From positions 45,457,212-45,521,211 of the forward strand of contig CM046451.1 of assembly GCA_025506515.1 (NCBI GenBank): 64,000 nucleotides of DNA, read 5' to 3'. Below, one piece after another: positions 35,359-48,100 of the stretch. Origin of the DNA: Flaveria trinervia. Lineage: Eukaryota; Streptophyta; Magnoliopsida; Asterales; Asteraceae. The position numbers and the translations under genes are program-made. How positions within the stretch are numbered: position 1 is the stretch's first letter; every line of letters starts with the position of its first letter. The notes below the pieces were generated by a model. The model was not told the DNA's origin, searched no databases, and saw nothing but the letters and a program-made list of their open reading frames with translations.

Positions 35359-36640
35359 TTATTCCTCAAAGAAGTATGGGTAATGCTGCCTCATCTCTTC
35401 TTCAGTCTCCCACGTAGGCTCGGATCCCTTCCTGTGCTTCCACTGTACACGCACCAAAGGAACCACTTTATTCCTCAGTCTTTTCTCTTTTCGATCAATA
35501 ATTGCCATTGGTTGCTCCACATAATTGAGCCGTTCATCTACTTCAATATCCTCCAGTGGAACAATCATATCCTCATCTGCTAGACACTTTCTCAGATGAG
35601 ATACGTGGAATGTCGGTTGAATTCCACTTAACACATTTCGTAACTCTAATCTCTAGGCCACCTTCCTACTCTAGCAATGATTCGGAAAGGACCTATGTAT
35701 ATCGGGCTCAACTTGCCCCACTTTCTGAACCGAGTGATACACTTCCAAGGTGAGACTTTCAACATAACTCTGTCACCCGCTGGAACTCAATCGGTCTACG
35801 TTGTTTATTAGCATACAACTTCTATCTATCCTTGGCTGCCTTCATGAAGGCCTTGATCTTTTCAAGAATCTTAGTTGTAGCCTTGATTACCTCGACGCTT
35901 CCTAACACTTTCTGACAAATATCACCCCAACAGAATGGTGTCCTGCATCTCCTACCATACAACATCTCATAAGGGGGCATACCAATGCTGGCATGATAAC
36001 TATTGTTATATGAGAACTCAGCTAACGGTAAGTGGTCTTTCTAACTTCCTCCAAAATCTATAACACATGCATGAAGCATATCCTCTAGAATTTGAATGGT
36101 CCTTTCTGACTGTCGATCTATCTGAGGATGATAAGCCGTGCTAATATGCAACCTCGTCCCCATAGCATCATGGAATTTCTTCCAAAATTTTGATGTAAAC
36201 CGGGTGTCACGATCAGACACAATAGAAACCGGCACACCATGACGAGTTACAATCTCCTTAATGTAAAGATCAGCCAACCTCTCGGATGAATATGTCTCGC
36301 GGATCGGTAGAAAGTGAGCACTCTTTGTCAAACAATCAACTACCACCCAAATAGCATCATACCTCTCGGATGAATATGTCTCGCGTAATAAAATCCATGG
36401 TGATGTGCTCCCACTTCCACTCCGGCATATCCAAAGGTTGGATCTTTCCATATGGCTTCTGATGCTCCACCTACACTTGCAAGCAAGTAAGGCACATAGT
36501 CACACACTCCACCACATCACGCTTCATACCCGGCCACCAATAGTCTTTCTTCATGTCATGGTACATCATTGTAGCACCAGGATGAATAGAGTATCGAGTC
36601 TTATAAGCTTCATCCATGATCTTCATGCGTAGATCCCCAT
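35359..36640 (-). pseudogene. gypsy integrase with chromodomain-like C-terminus
   Basis: Minus-strand ORF 36041-36451 carries YDAIWVVVDCLTKSAHF, SIVSDRDTRFTSKFW and STAYHPQIDRQSERT, the gypsy integrase core with Asp, Asp and Glu present. Upstream, GATMMYHDMKKDYWWPGMK and the C-x2-C of the HHCC domain are recognisable at 36480-36600. Between 35640 and 36040 the frame is full of stops. ORF 35359-35634 has TFHVSHLRKC and PLVRVQWKHRKGSEPTWE, the position and pattern of the chromodomain-like tail of chromoviruses. A 25-base direct duplication (36277 and 36361) disrupts the start of the core. Confidence 0.9.
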
Positions 36641-38421
36641 AATGAGGAATTCACATTTGTCCAAATTGGGTTCTAACACCAAGCATGTTTTCACCCAATT
36701 CCGCGACCAGACCTCTCATTCTTTCAGAGTTAAGATGATCTCCTTTCAATGCCTCATCCTGAAACTCTTTGACTTGCTTTATCACGTCAGAGGTCATGAT
36801 CACTTGGTACGCTTTCACCCGAATCGCCTCGGGTGTCTCTTTTCGGCTAAGGGCATCCACCACCACGTTGGCTTTGCCCAGATGGTAATCGATCTCGCAT
36901 TCATAATCTTTTATAAGCTCCAACCATCTTCTCTGCCTCATGTTCAAATCTTTTGGCTCAAAGAAGTACTTCAAGCTCTTGTGGTCGGTGAACTTTGTAC
37001 CATATAGGTAGTGCCTCCAAATCTTTCACGCAAAGACCACAACTGCTAGCTCCAAGTTGTGAGTAGCGTAATTGACCTCATGAACCTTCAACTGTCAGGA
37101 TGCATAGGCTATAACTTTTCCCCTCTGCACTAACACACATCCCAACCCCGAGTAGATGGCATGAGAATAAACCACCAGATCTTCACTTCCATCAGGTAAT
37201 AACAGAATAGGAGCTTGAGTCAACCTTGCTTTCAATTCCTCGAACGCCTTCTCTTGAGCTTGACCCCATATGAACATTACATCTTTCCGGGTCAAATTTG
37301 TTAGTGGAGAAGCGATCTTAAAGAAGTCCTGAATGAACCTCCTGTAGTAGCCTCCCAAACCCAAGACTCTATGAATCTTGCAAGGCGTCTTTGGAGACTT
37401 CCATTTCATCACTGCCTCCACCTTTGCCGGGTCCACCATAATCCTGTCGGGATTCACCACATGACCCAAGAATTGGACCTTGCGCAACCAGAATGCGCAC
37501 TTGGAGAATTTAGCATACAACTTCTCCCTTCTCAACGTCTCCACCACCTCCCGAATGTGACCGGCATGCTCCTCTTCACTCTTGGAATAAATCAGGATAT
37601 CATTGATAAACACAATCACTGATTTATCCAACATTGGCCGACACACTCGATTCATCAAGTCAATAAAAGTAGCTGGCGCATTGGTCAAACCAAAGACATA
37701 ACGAGGAACTCGTAGTGACCATAACGTGTGCGAAAAAGCTGTTTTAGGGACATCCTGCTCCTTCACCTTTAACTGATGGTAGCCCGATCAAAGATCTATC
37801 TTTGAGAGCCAACTGGCACCTTGAAGCTGATCAAACAAATGATCAATTCTCGGTAAGGGGTATGGGTTCTTTACCATCAGCTTTTTCAGCTCATAGTAGT
37901 CTATACACATCCTCAAACCATCTTTCTTTTTCATGAACAGGACCGGAGCACCCCAAGGAGAGATACTTGGTCTAATAAACCCCTTATCAAACAGCTCTTG
38001 CAATTGCTCCATCAATTCTTTCATCTCAATAGGATCCAACCGATATGGTGCCTTGGCAACAGGTTGGGCACCTGGTATCAAATCATTCTGAAACTCGATC
38101 TCACGGTCAGGTGGCACTCCTGGTAAGTTTTAGGGGAACACATCTGGAAAGTCACACACAACCGGGACATCGGATAGCTACGGTGTTGGTGTTTCCACAT
38201 CCTTCACATTAGCCAAGTAGGCGGTACATCCACGCCTCAAACACTTTCCCGCAACCGCCATCGAAATCACTTTGAGAATCGTAGTGACTCGATCACCATA
38301 AACCGTCACCAAACTCGTATTAGGTGTTGTCAAATGAATCATCTTCTTGCGACACACATGTTCGCCTTATAGTCCACTAGCCAATCTATCCCAAGAACCA
38401 CATCGAAACCACCTAAGGTCA
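36641..38421 (-). pseudogene. gypsy reverse transcriptase and RNase H, catalytic residues changed
   Basis: Minus-strand ORFs 37788-38117 and 37095-37766 give FDKGFIRPSISPWGAPVLF, DGLRMCIDYYELKK, PLPRIDHLFDQL, a stop after WLSKIDL, FGLTNAPATFIDLMN and FLGHVV. The active-site box reads FINDILIYS instead of F[VI]DD (Asn codon 37602-37604), so a catalytic Asp is lost. The RNase H start reads YSHAIYSGLGCVL with His for the usual Asp. RNase H continues in 36651-36974 with NMRQRRWLELIKDY and KANVVVDALSRK. The protease-RT linker is at 38118-38421. Confidence 0.93.
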
Positions 38422-39963
38422 TCATGAATGGTCTAACCAGAAAATTATGACCTTATAATTCACATCACATCCTTCTATCACCTTAGAAATCCTGGTAGAC
38501 TTACCTATGGCACTTTCTACATCAAAGGGCGCATCTATATTCTTACTACTAATAGGAAGTTTAGCATAGAAAGCAGTAGAAATCAAACTTTTACTAGCAC
38601 CAGAATCGAATAACACAGAGGTTAAAGTTTGGTCTACTAGAAACATACCTGAGACAACATTAGGGTCCGTCCTAGCCTCCTCCTGCGTCATCATAAATGC
38701 TCTGGCGCTCACCGTCGGTCCTTCACCTCCAGTCTTCTTCAACCCAAAACTCTCAGCCCTCAGCTTCTTACAATCTCTACTCATGTGACCCTCCACGCCA
38801 TAGTTGAAACATTTCCCTGCTTTGCATTCCCTTGCCATATGACCAGGCATCCCATATTTGAAGCACACGTTCAACCCCCACCTACACTCGCCACTATGTT
38901 CCTTCCCACATTTGTAGCATCCTTTTACTCCCACACCAGATTTGACCACACAGCGGTCATCTACCCGTGCTTTCTTGTTACCCGTCAGGGCACCATCCCG
39001 ACCAAACCTTTTTCCATTCCAATTCTGGTCACCACCACCTTTCCTGCTACCTTCAGCCACCACCACAGTTCTCTCATCATACAACCTCCCTACCAAATTA
39101 ACCGCCAACCTAAATCTGCTTGGCCAGGCGGCGATCATGTGCCTGCGGATATCTACGGACAAGCCCTGAATGTATCTCTTGGTCTTTCGTGACAGAGGCG
39201 TCACCTGATTCGGCACCAACTATGCCATTTCATTAAACCTTGTGGTGTATTGCTGATGTGTCATAGTTCCTGCCTCCAACTGCAGGAATTTCCTTTCAAC
39301 TTTGTCCATCTCACGGCGAGGACAGAACTCCTTAATCACTAGTCTCTTCAACTCCGACCACCTCATTCTTCCGATAGCCCGGCTACCCTTAGCTTGGACA
39401 ATATTGTCCCACCAGCATAAATTTGAGTCCACGAAAGAGTGGGCATCAAATTTCTTTTTCTGATCCTCTCGGCACTCCTTGATGCTCAGAACAACTTCCA
39501 TTTATCTCACCCACTGGTGACCAGCAGCAGCAGTGCCATTACCATCAAAAGTAAGGGGCTTGCATCGTTGAAATGCCCCATAGTTAGAGCCACGTGTCGC
39601 CTCTAGCACAAGCTCTTCTTCTTCCTCTTCTTCTTCGTCATCAGACAAAACCGTCTTAGTATGAGGCTGTCTTCTTTCGCCTGTAGGTCTGCTTCTCTCC
39701 TTCTTTTCACCTTCCCTCACAGCCTTGATAACTTTGGTCACCACAGATGGTAAGATTCTCTGCATGACCTGGTGCACCTCTTTGACAACAGCCTTCTTCA
39801 CTCAGGCCCTTAAGTTATCACTTTCATCACCACCCTGCGGATGAGGGGTCTTTGGTTCTTCATGAACCAACTTTTTGGCTCTAGGCCTTCCTCTCGTGAC
39901 CCATGGCTCAACACCACATCCACCACCACCACACGAAGCTTTTGATGATCTACCACCGGCCAT
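38422..39963 (-). pseudogene. gypsy gag and aspartic protease
   Basis: The ATG is read at 39961-39963 on the minus strand. One frame runs through to 38422, broken only by three stops (about 39802-39804, 39502-39504 and 39220-39222). Acidic EEEEEEE linker (about 39630), the capsid segment CWWDNIVQAKG, then three zinc knuckles: CYKCGKEHSGEC, CFKYGMPGHMAREC and CFNYGVEGHMSRDC, the last two with Tyr for one Cys (38800-38930). The protease site LFDSGASKSLIS follows near 38600. Gag forms the particle and protease matures it. Confidence 0.93.
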
Positions 39964-40302
39964 CCTCTAACACACACACCGAAAGATTAAAATGCCAAGA
40001 GGGTCATTCAAGGGAACATCTCAGTTTATGTCAAGTATAGTAAGTCCCTTATTATAGTGGCCAGTTGTGATTAGCCACTTACTTTACTATTCATACCCCA
40101 AGCATTACCTATCCTGACTACATCAGTATCTAAATCTACAAGCAGCACATAAACCACATCACATGCACACATAATACCGGTTAACATTAGGAAAATACCT
40201 GATGGCACCCAGCTACTCGGACTGGCATTCCTTCCCTTTTCGTCCCATTTTCAGTTTAAGTTTAGGTTTATTTTGAAAGTTTACTCATTTCACTTAATCT
40301 TT

Positions 40303-40315
40303 GGCTCTGATACGA
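40303..40315 (-). other. primer-binding site of the gypsy element
   Basis: The minus strand reads TCGTATCAGAGCC, close to the initiator-Met tRNA complement TGGTATCAGAGCC, just inside the 5' LTR. Confidence 0.85.
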
Positions 40316-40318
40316 ACT

Positions 40319-42544
40319 TGTAAGGCCCCGTTCTCGGGATGGTCACAGCTGGTCAATCATCGCATATAAAACATAAAATTATATTAACTTAAACAATCAT
40401 TGCAGCGGAAACATTAAAAATGACATTTCATTTCAATATAACAGCTTTTGCAAAATAATACATCATTATCACATTACAAGACACATGTTGCATTACATCA
40501 CAAAAGCTTTATAAAAATGGATGCCCTCCAAAACAAGCCAAGTAGCCATCCTGTGCCATCCTCAGCAATGCTCACTAGCCAACTGGAAAATACATAAAAT
40601 TCATTGTTGTTAAGTGAGTTCAAATTTTAACATAAAAGATGCTTTACATTCATTAAAACCGTTCGTTTTACTTCTGCATGTGATCACATAACATACATAC
40701 ACATAGATGATATCATTATTACCTTAATCATTTGTTTGTTAACATTTGTTCATTCATCATACGTCATTATCATTCATTTTCATACATAACTTTCATAATT
40801 CCATTCGTACGTTCATTACATTTGATGACATGTACAATACCCCGAACGTTGTGCAAAAAGCTGGTTACTTGGCATGAGGTCTTTGATAGACCTTGAACAT
40901 TATACACGAAGCTGACTCCAGTACCTAGGGCAAGTACATTCACCACTTATTTTTTCTCTTTTATTCCGGATCAATGCCATATGCCATACCCCGATCATTG
41001 TGCACAAAGCTGTTTATTGGGCCTGAGGTCTTTCATAGACCTCATTATGCATGAAGGGCAAGCATCAAGGACCCCATACATATGGTCAATCACAAGGATT
41101 GGACCCCAGTGTGCATCCTTCTCGGGTAGATAACCCGCACACAGTTGAGCTAACACCATTCATTGTGTGTGAACCTCCATACATTTGCTTGCAAGCCTTT
41201 CTTACATTCATTCTTTTGTTAATGCATGCATTCTTTCATTTCGTTCCTCTTTTTATTATCTTCCGCTTTACGTTAAATAATACTTTCATTTCATTCATTA
41301 ACATTAAACGTAAAGCCACAGGAAAATAATCGTACAACAAGGAACATATACATAAATAGTTAACATCATCATACATGGCATCATACATACATAACATACA
41401 CCATACATACCATCATGCAATAAACATCAATCATACATCATAACATGCCCACCATGACATCTACGACCTCAAAAAGCCAACTTACATAGCCCCCGAGAAC
41501 CTCCTAAGTCAAAGCCTAAATTACACTTTTTCTCCAAAAAGTCGGAAATATTCGAAGTGTTCATCCGCATTTGTCTTAGTTCATCCGCATTTCTTTTAGT
41601 TCATCCACATTTGTTTTAGTTTATCCACAATTGTTTTAGTTCATCCGCATTGACTTTACTCATCCACATTTCCACCGATACTCATCTGCATTTCCCATAC
41701 ATAGTTAATGTTCATCCGCATTTCTCATACTCAGTCAATGCTCATCCGCATTTCCCACACTTAGTCAACGTACATCCGCATTAACTTTCCATCCATATTG
41801 AGTTTCATCCACATTAACATTCATCCGCATTTGCCAACACTTAAGCAATTTTATCTAAAATTAGGTGTGTGAACTACTGCTTGGGCGCATGAGCAGCCTA
41901 GGGCATACTATTCAGCACATTCAGTCCCCAAATCTCATCTTTCATGCTGTAAGCTCAAATCTTACATTCTAAGCCTTAGAAACACAGCCATAACATCATC
42001 AAATCATGAACACAGTCCAGAATCACACCATAACATCATCATACACACATTCAAACATACGGGTATAAAACCCAGTTTTATTAAAACATACATCCATGCA
42101 TTTCTAGCCCTAAAATGAGTTAAAAAAGGTAAAAGGAGGGGTCCTAGAACTCACCTTAGCAGCTCTTGAGTATGGCTTGTTCCAAACTCATTTTCAAATG
42201 AGTTCAACCACCTAGAAAGCCACTACAAACACACAAACACGCATAAGTGTACACTCGAGGACATAACCGGTTAAGAACACTATAAAACCATGAATTCTTC
42301 CCTTGAATTCAAATTCTCAGCTTGTTCTTCATCAAAACCCAAAAACTCTGCACTTTCTCTCTCTAGAATCTGTAAGTAGAAAGGTGATGTGCAAGATTGG
42401 GCAACCATTACCTTTATTCACCAACTTTTTCAAAGTTTTTTCCTTTTGATACTTTTTACCCCTTAACTTGGGTAAAATATCTTTTCTTTATTTTTCTTCA
42501 CTTTATTCTACTTTTTTTGACATAAAAAATAACCGGGTGTAACA
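40319..42544 (-). repeat. 5' LTR of the gypsy element
   Basis: TGTAAGGCCCCG to GGGTGTAACA, 2226 bp, complete at both ends. It carries the same 20-bp CATCCGCATTT tandem array (41560-41659) and long stretches of CATT/CATA-rich sequence. It is followed by TGGAC. Confidence 0.95.
41560..41659 (+). repeat. 20-bp tandem repeat, gypsy 5' LTR
   Basis: Units start at 41560, 41580, 41600, 41620 and 41640, matching the array in the other LTR unit for unit, so the array predates insertion. Variants CATCCACATTT and TATCCACAATT occur. Confidence 0.9.
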
Positions 42545-42549
42545 TGGAC
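42545..42549 (+). other. target-site duplication TGGAC, right copy
   Basis: Second copy of the five-base duplication. Element C integrase-RT linker sequence resumes at 42550 in the frame interrupted at 32283. Confidence 0.93.
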
Positions 42550-43990
42550 CTGATCATATTTTGACTTAGAATTGTTCCAAACTATTCTAAACCATCTTGT
42601 GAGAATGTTACAGCTGAAATAGGTACTTCAGGAAATTCTAAAGATAATTAAATGTTTGAGTTACCCAGACCTATTTCAAGTTCTCCAAGAGCTACAACAA
42701 ACCAAGCTTCCACTACTGGCAGATCTGATAGCATAACCATCTCACAAGATAGTGGAGCTTCAACTAGTAACTCACTCAGTGATCTTGATATTTTATCAGG
42801 TGAACCTGTACAACACCAAGCAGAAGTAGCATCTTGAAGGAACAGGCAAGTGTTAATGCTGCTTCATAGCCAACAATTGATGATGTTTCTCTTTTATTCA
42901 ATCGGTCTTCATTGAATGAACTTGAAACAACAGCTAGAAAAAGTGTTCTGGCTCCTAAGCAAAATATGTCCGATCTGGATGTATCTTTGCAGCTAGAAGT
43001 GATTCCTCATCTAAGGAATCATAATACTCATCCAGCTGAGAACATCATTGGGGATGTGTCTAAAGGTGTTTGAACAAGAGGACAGACTCATCACGGAAAT
43101 GTCTGCTTGTACTCATGTTTCTTATCTCAGATGGAACCCAAGGCGGTGGAAGATGCCTTGAAAGATAGTAGTTGGGTTGAATCGATGCAAGAGGAGCTGC
43201 TTCAATTCAAGAGACAAAAGGTTTGGAACCTATGTCTGCTACAATCTGGTCAAGTACCTATAGGCACCAAATGGGTTTTCAGAAAACAAGAGAGATGATA
43301 GAGGCTTGATTATCAAGAACAAGGCAAGACTGGTGGTTTAAGGATACACCCAAGAGGAAGGAATTGATGATACTGGTGTCTTTGCACCTGTTGCAAGACT
43401 TGAGGCAGTTCGGATCTTCCTTGCTTATGCCGCATCCAGGATTTCACAATCTACCAACTTGATGTCAAGTGTGCCTTTCTATATGGGGATATAGATAGGA
43501 AGTCTACGTGTGCCAACCGCCAGGATTTGAAGATCCATAACACCCCAACTACGTGTGCAAATTGGATAAAGCTCTATATGGGTTGCACCAAGCACCAAGG
43601 CTATGGTATGAGACTTTGTCTCAATTTCTTCTGAAGAATGGTTACACTAGAGGTACCATTGATAAGACTCTCTTCATTAGGCTTGTTCAAGTCTATGTCG
43701 ATGACATCATATTTGGTTATTCAAATGACCAAATGTGTAACGAATTTGAGATGAGTTCCATGGGAAAAATGGACTTTTTCCTTGGAATTCAGGTGAAGTA
43801 ATTGAAGGAAGGGTTCATCAATCAATCCAAGTATGTTAATGATATCTTAGAGAGATTTGAAATGAAAGATTGTAAGCTAGACAAGACATCCGTACCCAGA
43901 AACCATAATCTTTGTCTTGACCTTGAGGGGGAGGATACTGATCAACATCAGTATAGGGAAATTATTGGTTCTCTGATGTATCTCACAGCC
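42550..43990 (+). pseudogene. element C IN-RT linker and reverse transcriptase
   Basis: The linker (42550-43080) is Ser/Thr-rich with several stops. RT starts at 43107: MEPKAVEDALKDSSWVESMQ, then GTKWVFRK. A shift near 43290 and a stop at 43338 follow. The YVDDIIFG box (43694-43705) is intact, with DFFLGIQVK and a stop at 43799, then QYREIIGSLMYLTASRP. Copies the element RNA; broken here. Confidence 0.9.
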
Positions 43991-44517
43991 AGTAGACCTG
44001 AAAGGAGCACCTAAACTAGGTCTCGACTATCCAAGGAATAGTGACTTTAATCTTTATGGATATTCTGACAGTGACTATGGTGGATGCAACATTGACAAGA
44101 AATCAACATCAGGAGGATGTCAATTTCTTGGTGGAAGGATCATATCAAGGCAATGCAAGAAACAATCATGTGTCTCTACATTAACTGCTGAAGCTAAATA
44201 TTGCTGCTGCTAGCTGGTCTGCTCAGTTGTTGTGGATTCAAAATCAGATTCTAGACTATGGATTCAACTTTATGAGCACTCCTATCCATATTGACAATAA
44301 CAGTACTATCTACATCACCGAAAATCCGGTGAAGCACTTCAAGACAAAGAATATTGATATCATGTATCATTTCATTAGAGATACTCATGAGAAGAATCTA
44401 ATCACGCCAATCAAAGTTGATTTTAATGAATAATTTGTGGATCTGTTTACAGAAGCATTTGATGAACAGAGATTTAAATATCTCATTACAACTATTGGGA
44501 TGATAAACATTGATTAG
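43991..44517 (+). pseudogene. element C RNase H
   Basis: Translated segments: LYGYSDSDYGGC with the catalytic Asp, KKSTSGGCQFLGGRIIS and CVSTLTAEAKY, where the Glu is present. A shift near 44205 is followed by LWIQNQILDYG, PIHIDNNSTIYITENP and KHFKTKNIDI. A stop lies within the last third and pol ends at TAG 44515-44517 after TTIGMINID. It removes RNA from the RNA-DNA hybrid. Confidence 0.88.
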
Positions 44518-45139
44518 CATACCTCTTTTGAAAACTTTTTTGTAATGTCTTATGTCAATACAATCTAAGCCCTGTTACAAAAGGTCTCTCTCTGAAAATT
44601 TTCTCTAAGCATAAATCCTTCCGAAGAGAAATTAACCTTCAGAAGATATCTTGCATAACTTCCGAAGAAAAATTTCTCCAAGGATAATTATCTTCTCAGA
44701 AGAGTTTTTAGTCTCGGAAGAAGCAATTGATTACATCTCAGATCTACTTCCAAAGTTTATAAAACTCTCCATTCAGAAGGCAACCTTTACTCTCGGAAGC
44801 AAAGATTTGCCTTCGGAAGACAAATCACCTTCGGAAATGATTTATATTCGAAAGAGAGATTTTACTATGTAACGTAAATCTCTTGGGCCCCACACTGTAA
44901 AAAGTAAAGATTTTGTTAATGATGTCGGATTATTTAACTGAATTAAACCTTATTGACACTGTCATTTCATCCACTAAAACATCCCATGACTTATACTAAC
45001 CAGATTACTACCATTTTACCCTCTTTTAAATAATCCCGACTATTCACTTTTATCTTCTTACCTAAAATTTACTGCCCAAAAAGTTTCCTTCACTCCCAAT
45101 TCACCCAAGCTCAAGCTCTATCATTTTCACATTTCTCAA
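44518..45139 (+). other. pol-aORF spacer of C with CTTCGGAAG array
   Basis: From 44600 to 44850 there are about ten copies of TTCCGAAG/TTCGGAAG/TTCAGAAG/CTCGGAAG, the same motif as in the C and A LTRs. The rest is AT-rich. A TATA-like TTTAAATAA lies at 45025-45033 and a CT-rich leader leads to the ATG at 45140. Read as a promoter region for the extra ORF; the TATA box is weaker than in B. Confidence 0.65.
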
Positions 45140-48100
45140 ATGGCACTCAACCCTCAGCACAACCAAGTTGCACTTCTTGATTCTTCAAGAGATGTTGACT
45201 TCTCTGAAATCATCTCCTTTCTAACCCAATCATCCTATTACACAACCCTAATAGTTAATCCCGCTATTTACTCCAATGAAATGGCTGAATTTTGGAATAA
45301 CGGTCAGAATGAAACCATAAATGGGGTTCATGTGATACGATACAGCACTTGTGGCCAGGCTTTGGTCATCACTGAACAACTCACCAGGGAGCATCTGGAG
45401 CTTCATGATGAGGGTGCCCCTACAATGATCCCCAAAACATATTTAGAAAACACTTATATCCAAATGGGATATGGTGGAGACGTCAGCAGATCCACAGTCT
45501 ACAAATTGAACTTCTCCTACAACAAATCTGGGGGATGGGATCAAATTCCTTATGAACTTGGGTGTTTGGTTCATGGACTGGTGAGAAGCCTCTCTATAAC
45601 TACTCCAGATTTGTGCTGACTAACCTTATTGGAAATCTCTAGAGGGAAACATTCTTTATGTATCCCAGATTTCTCTAGCATTTAATCAACAATGAACTGG
45701 ACTAGAGTCAGCTTGTCTGTGCAGCTGCTCTGACTGTCCCTCACATGAGGCCAACCATCTTCAAGACCTTGAAGACGGTATCCACCAACTTCACTGGAAG
45801 GTACACTTCCCTGCTTCCAGTATGATTGAGCACATATTTCCTGGTGACATCCATGTTCATCCCACAGGTGATGAACATAGACTAGCAACTGCCGCCACAA
45901 TGCCAACTCTGCCTTCTCATCCCATCACCATCACATACCAAAGACGCCACAAACGAACCCTTGTTCAATCCGCTCTGATTGAACAAGGTCCTCTTGTTCA
46001 ATCCAAAAACACTAGAGAGGAACAATAGGCTCCCACTCAGTTTGAGGTCTCACCATCCTTCCCATTTGACCTCAATATGGGTCTTGATTCTCCTAAATCT
46101 CAAACCTATGAGCCTGAAACCCAAGCCAACAGCCCTTAGGGTGAGTATTTATACTCTTTTGAGCAGCCAACAAGGTCCAGCCCCACTAGAGGCTCAATGC
46201 CTATAGACATTGATCAAAGTCCTGGATTAGTAGGTTTAACCTCCTTATCTTTCACTGACATTTTCTTCAAAACTAATGAAGAGATAACGTCCCTCCATGG
46301 CAATGAAGTTGATATACAACACTCTTTTAAAGATCAAGAGAGCCTAGACAGACCTCTTATTGCTAGCCACTATTAGCAAACCTTTACTGATGTGAGTTCC
46401 ACTGATGTGGAGGGGACTCATGCAGATTCAGCTGCTACTACAAAAAGTGCCTCGATGGACCTTATGGATAGTAGTAACATCTATGAGATTGAATCTGCAG
46501 CAACCATGCCTTTTGATGACTCTGAAGAGACATCATTAAGTAGGGAAACCAGGGTGCCAAGAAACCACATCTGGTGGTAAGGTTGAACATACTAGGTATG
46601 TTGCCTCATCTCCCCATGATTCTTCAAAAGAAGATGAGGGAATCATGAAGCTCCTCATACAAGACCTACTATCTAAGGTCTCAAACCTTGAATCCAAGGT
46701 TAGGAGTTTAGAAGAATGGTCTACCACTCAGCAACTTGAGATTGACAACTCAAGGCTAAACTAGCTGAGAAACAGATTGAGAGATCTGTTAGGCATGTAC
46801 CTATTCAGGTCTCCTTGACCGCTTCCTCCAACTCATCTAGCTCTCAAGATGATGCTACCAAAAAGGGGGAGAGTATTTTGAAACAAACATTTGAGGAACC
46901 ACAAAGCCAAACTTTAACTTCCAAATATTCGGCTCCCATTACAACTTTCTCTAAGCCATCCCAAGTTGTACTGCAAATTGACCGAAGGATGCTCAATGAT
47001 CTCTACAGACTCTTTTCCAAGTTTCTGTTGAGATCCTCTCTTGATCAGCCAAGCCCTGATGCAGCCATGATGTACTTCGGAGCTGAAGAGCTTCAGAGGC
47101 TAAGTGCACCTTCTACCACTGTGGAAGAAGTTTGTCAACCTAAGGTCCACATGGAACTTGAGTATCAATTCAAAGGGGAAATGAGGACTGATGGCCTAGC
47201 AACTAAAATAGTTGGGACAGAATCTGCACCGCCTCAAACTTTTAAAGCTGAAGTAAAAGCCTCGGAAGAACAACCTAAATCTTCCAAAGCCAAAATGGAA
47301 GCTGCGGAAGGACTATTCTCATTGTCCGAGGATCTAATCATCACATATAATTCTAGAACTAGCATCTGAGGTGAATATTGTGGACTTTCAGGGTCAACCT
47401 CTTGTTCAAAACAACCTCTCTGCCTCTCTCACAATCTGAATCCACTCTTCAAGAACCACCAAAGTCAAGCTCTTCAAAAGATAACAAAGGAAAGAAGAAA
47501 ATTGATTGCGGAAGAGCTTCAGAAAGAGGAGAAGATTGAAAAGGTAAAGAGAAAAGGAAGACTTCCAACTGGGAAGTTGTTAGCTGTCAGTACTAATCAA
47601 GCTTGAAGCTGCCAATGAAGAAACACTCCTGCTACCATTAGAGGAGTTAGTGAAACTGGAAAAGGAAACCATGCTGCAAAAGGAAGCAGCACGGTGGCCT
47701 TAGAGGAAGAAAATGAAAAGGAACAGAGGGAAGTTAACATGCAGCTCAGGAGGGAAAGGATAGACTTCCTAACCTCCAGAGGTTTCTCTCTTCAAGAGTT
47801 GTCTCCATATAACGATGAAACGATCCTATGGCTCTTCAACAAAGGGCAGGATCAATTGGAGAAAAAGAGAAAAAGGGTTATAAGAGAGAAGTTGAAGGAG
47901 AAGAAGAACAAGGAAGAAGAAGAAAGGGTCATTACAGCCAAGAAGATAGGTGAGAAATCCTGGATGAAGGACTATCTCCGGGCTCATGGCTTCTCTGGCA
48001 GGCAGGTGGGACTTATGACTGAAAGGACACTCCAACGAATTGTCAGTGAAATCAAGGCTGAGATTCGTCTTGGCAAAAGAAGAGAGATGTACACAAGGGT

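Larger units (their letters stand above)
32284..42544 (-). mobile_element. Ty3/gypsy element, probably Tekay/Del-type chromovirus
   Basis: Minus-strand order is 5' LTR, PBS, gag, protease, RT, RNase H, integrase, 3' LTR, i.e. integrase last as in gypsy. LTRs of about 2.2 kb and the C-terminal chromodomain-like segment after integrase suggest the Tekay/Del chromovirus group. Flanked by TGGAC on both sides. Stops in gag-pol and changed catalytic residues make it inactive. Confidence 0.92.

Noticed and set aside
35359..35634. Separate chromodomain host gene
   Set aside because: It directly follows the gypsy integrase in order and orientation and ends at the PPT/LTR, so it is the element's own C-terminus.
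45140..45619. Intact independent gene of 159 codons
   Set aside because: It is the N-terminus of the C extra ORF; homology continues downstream in another frame.
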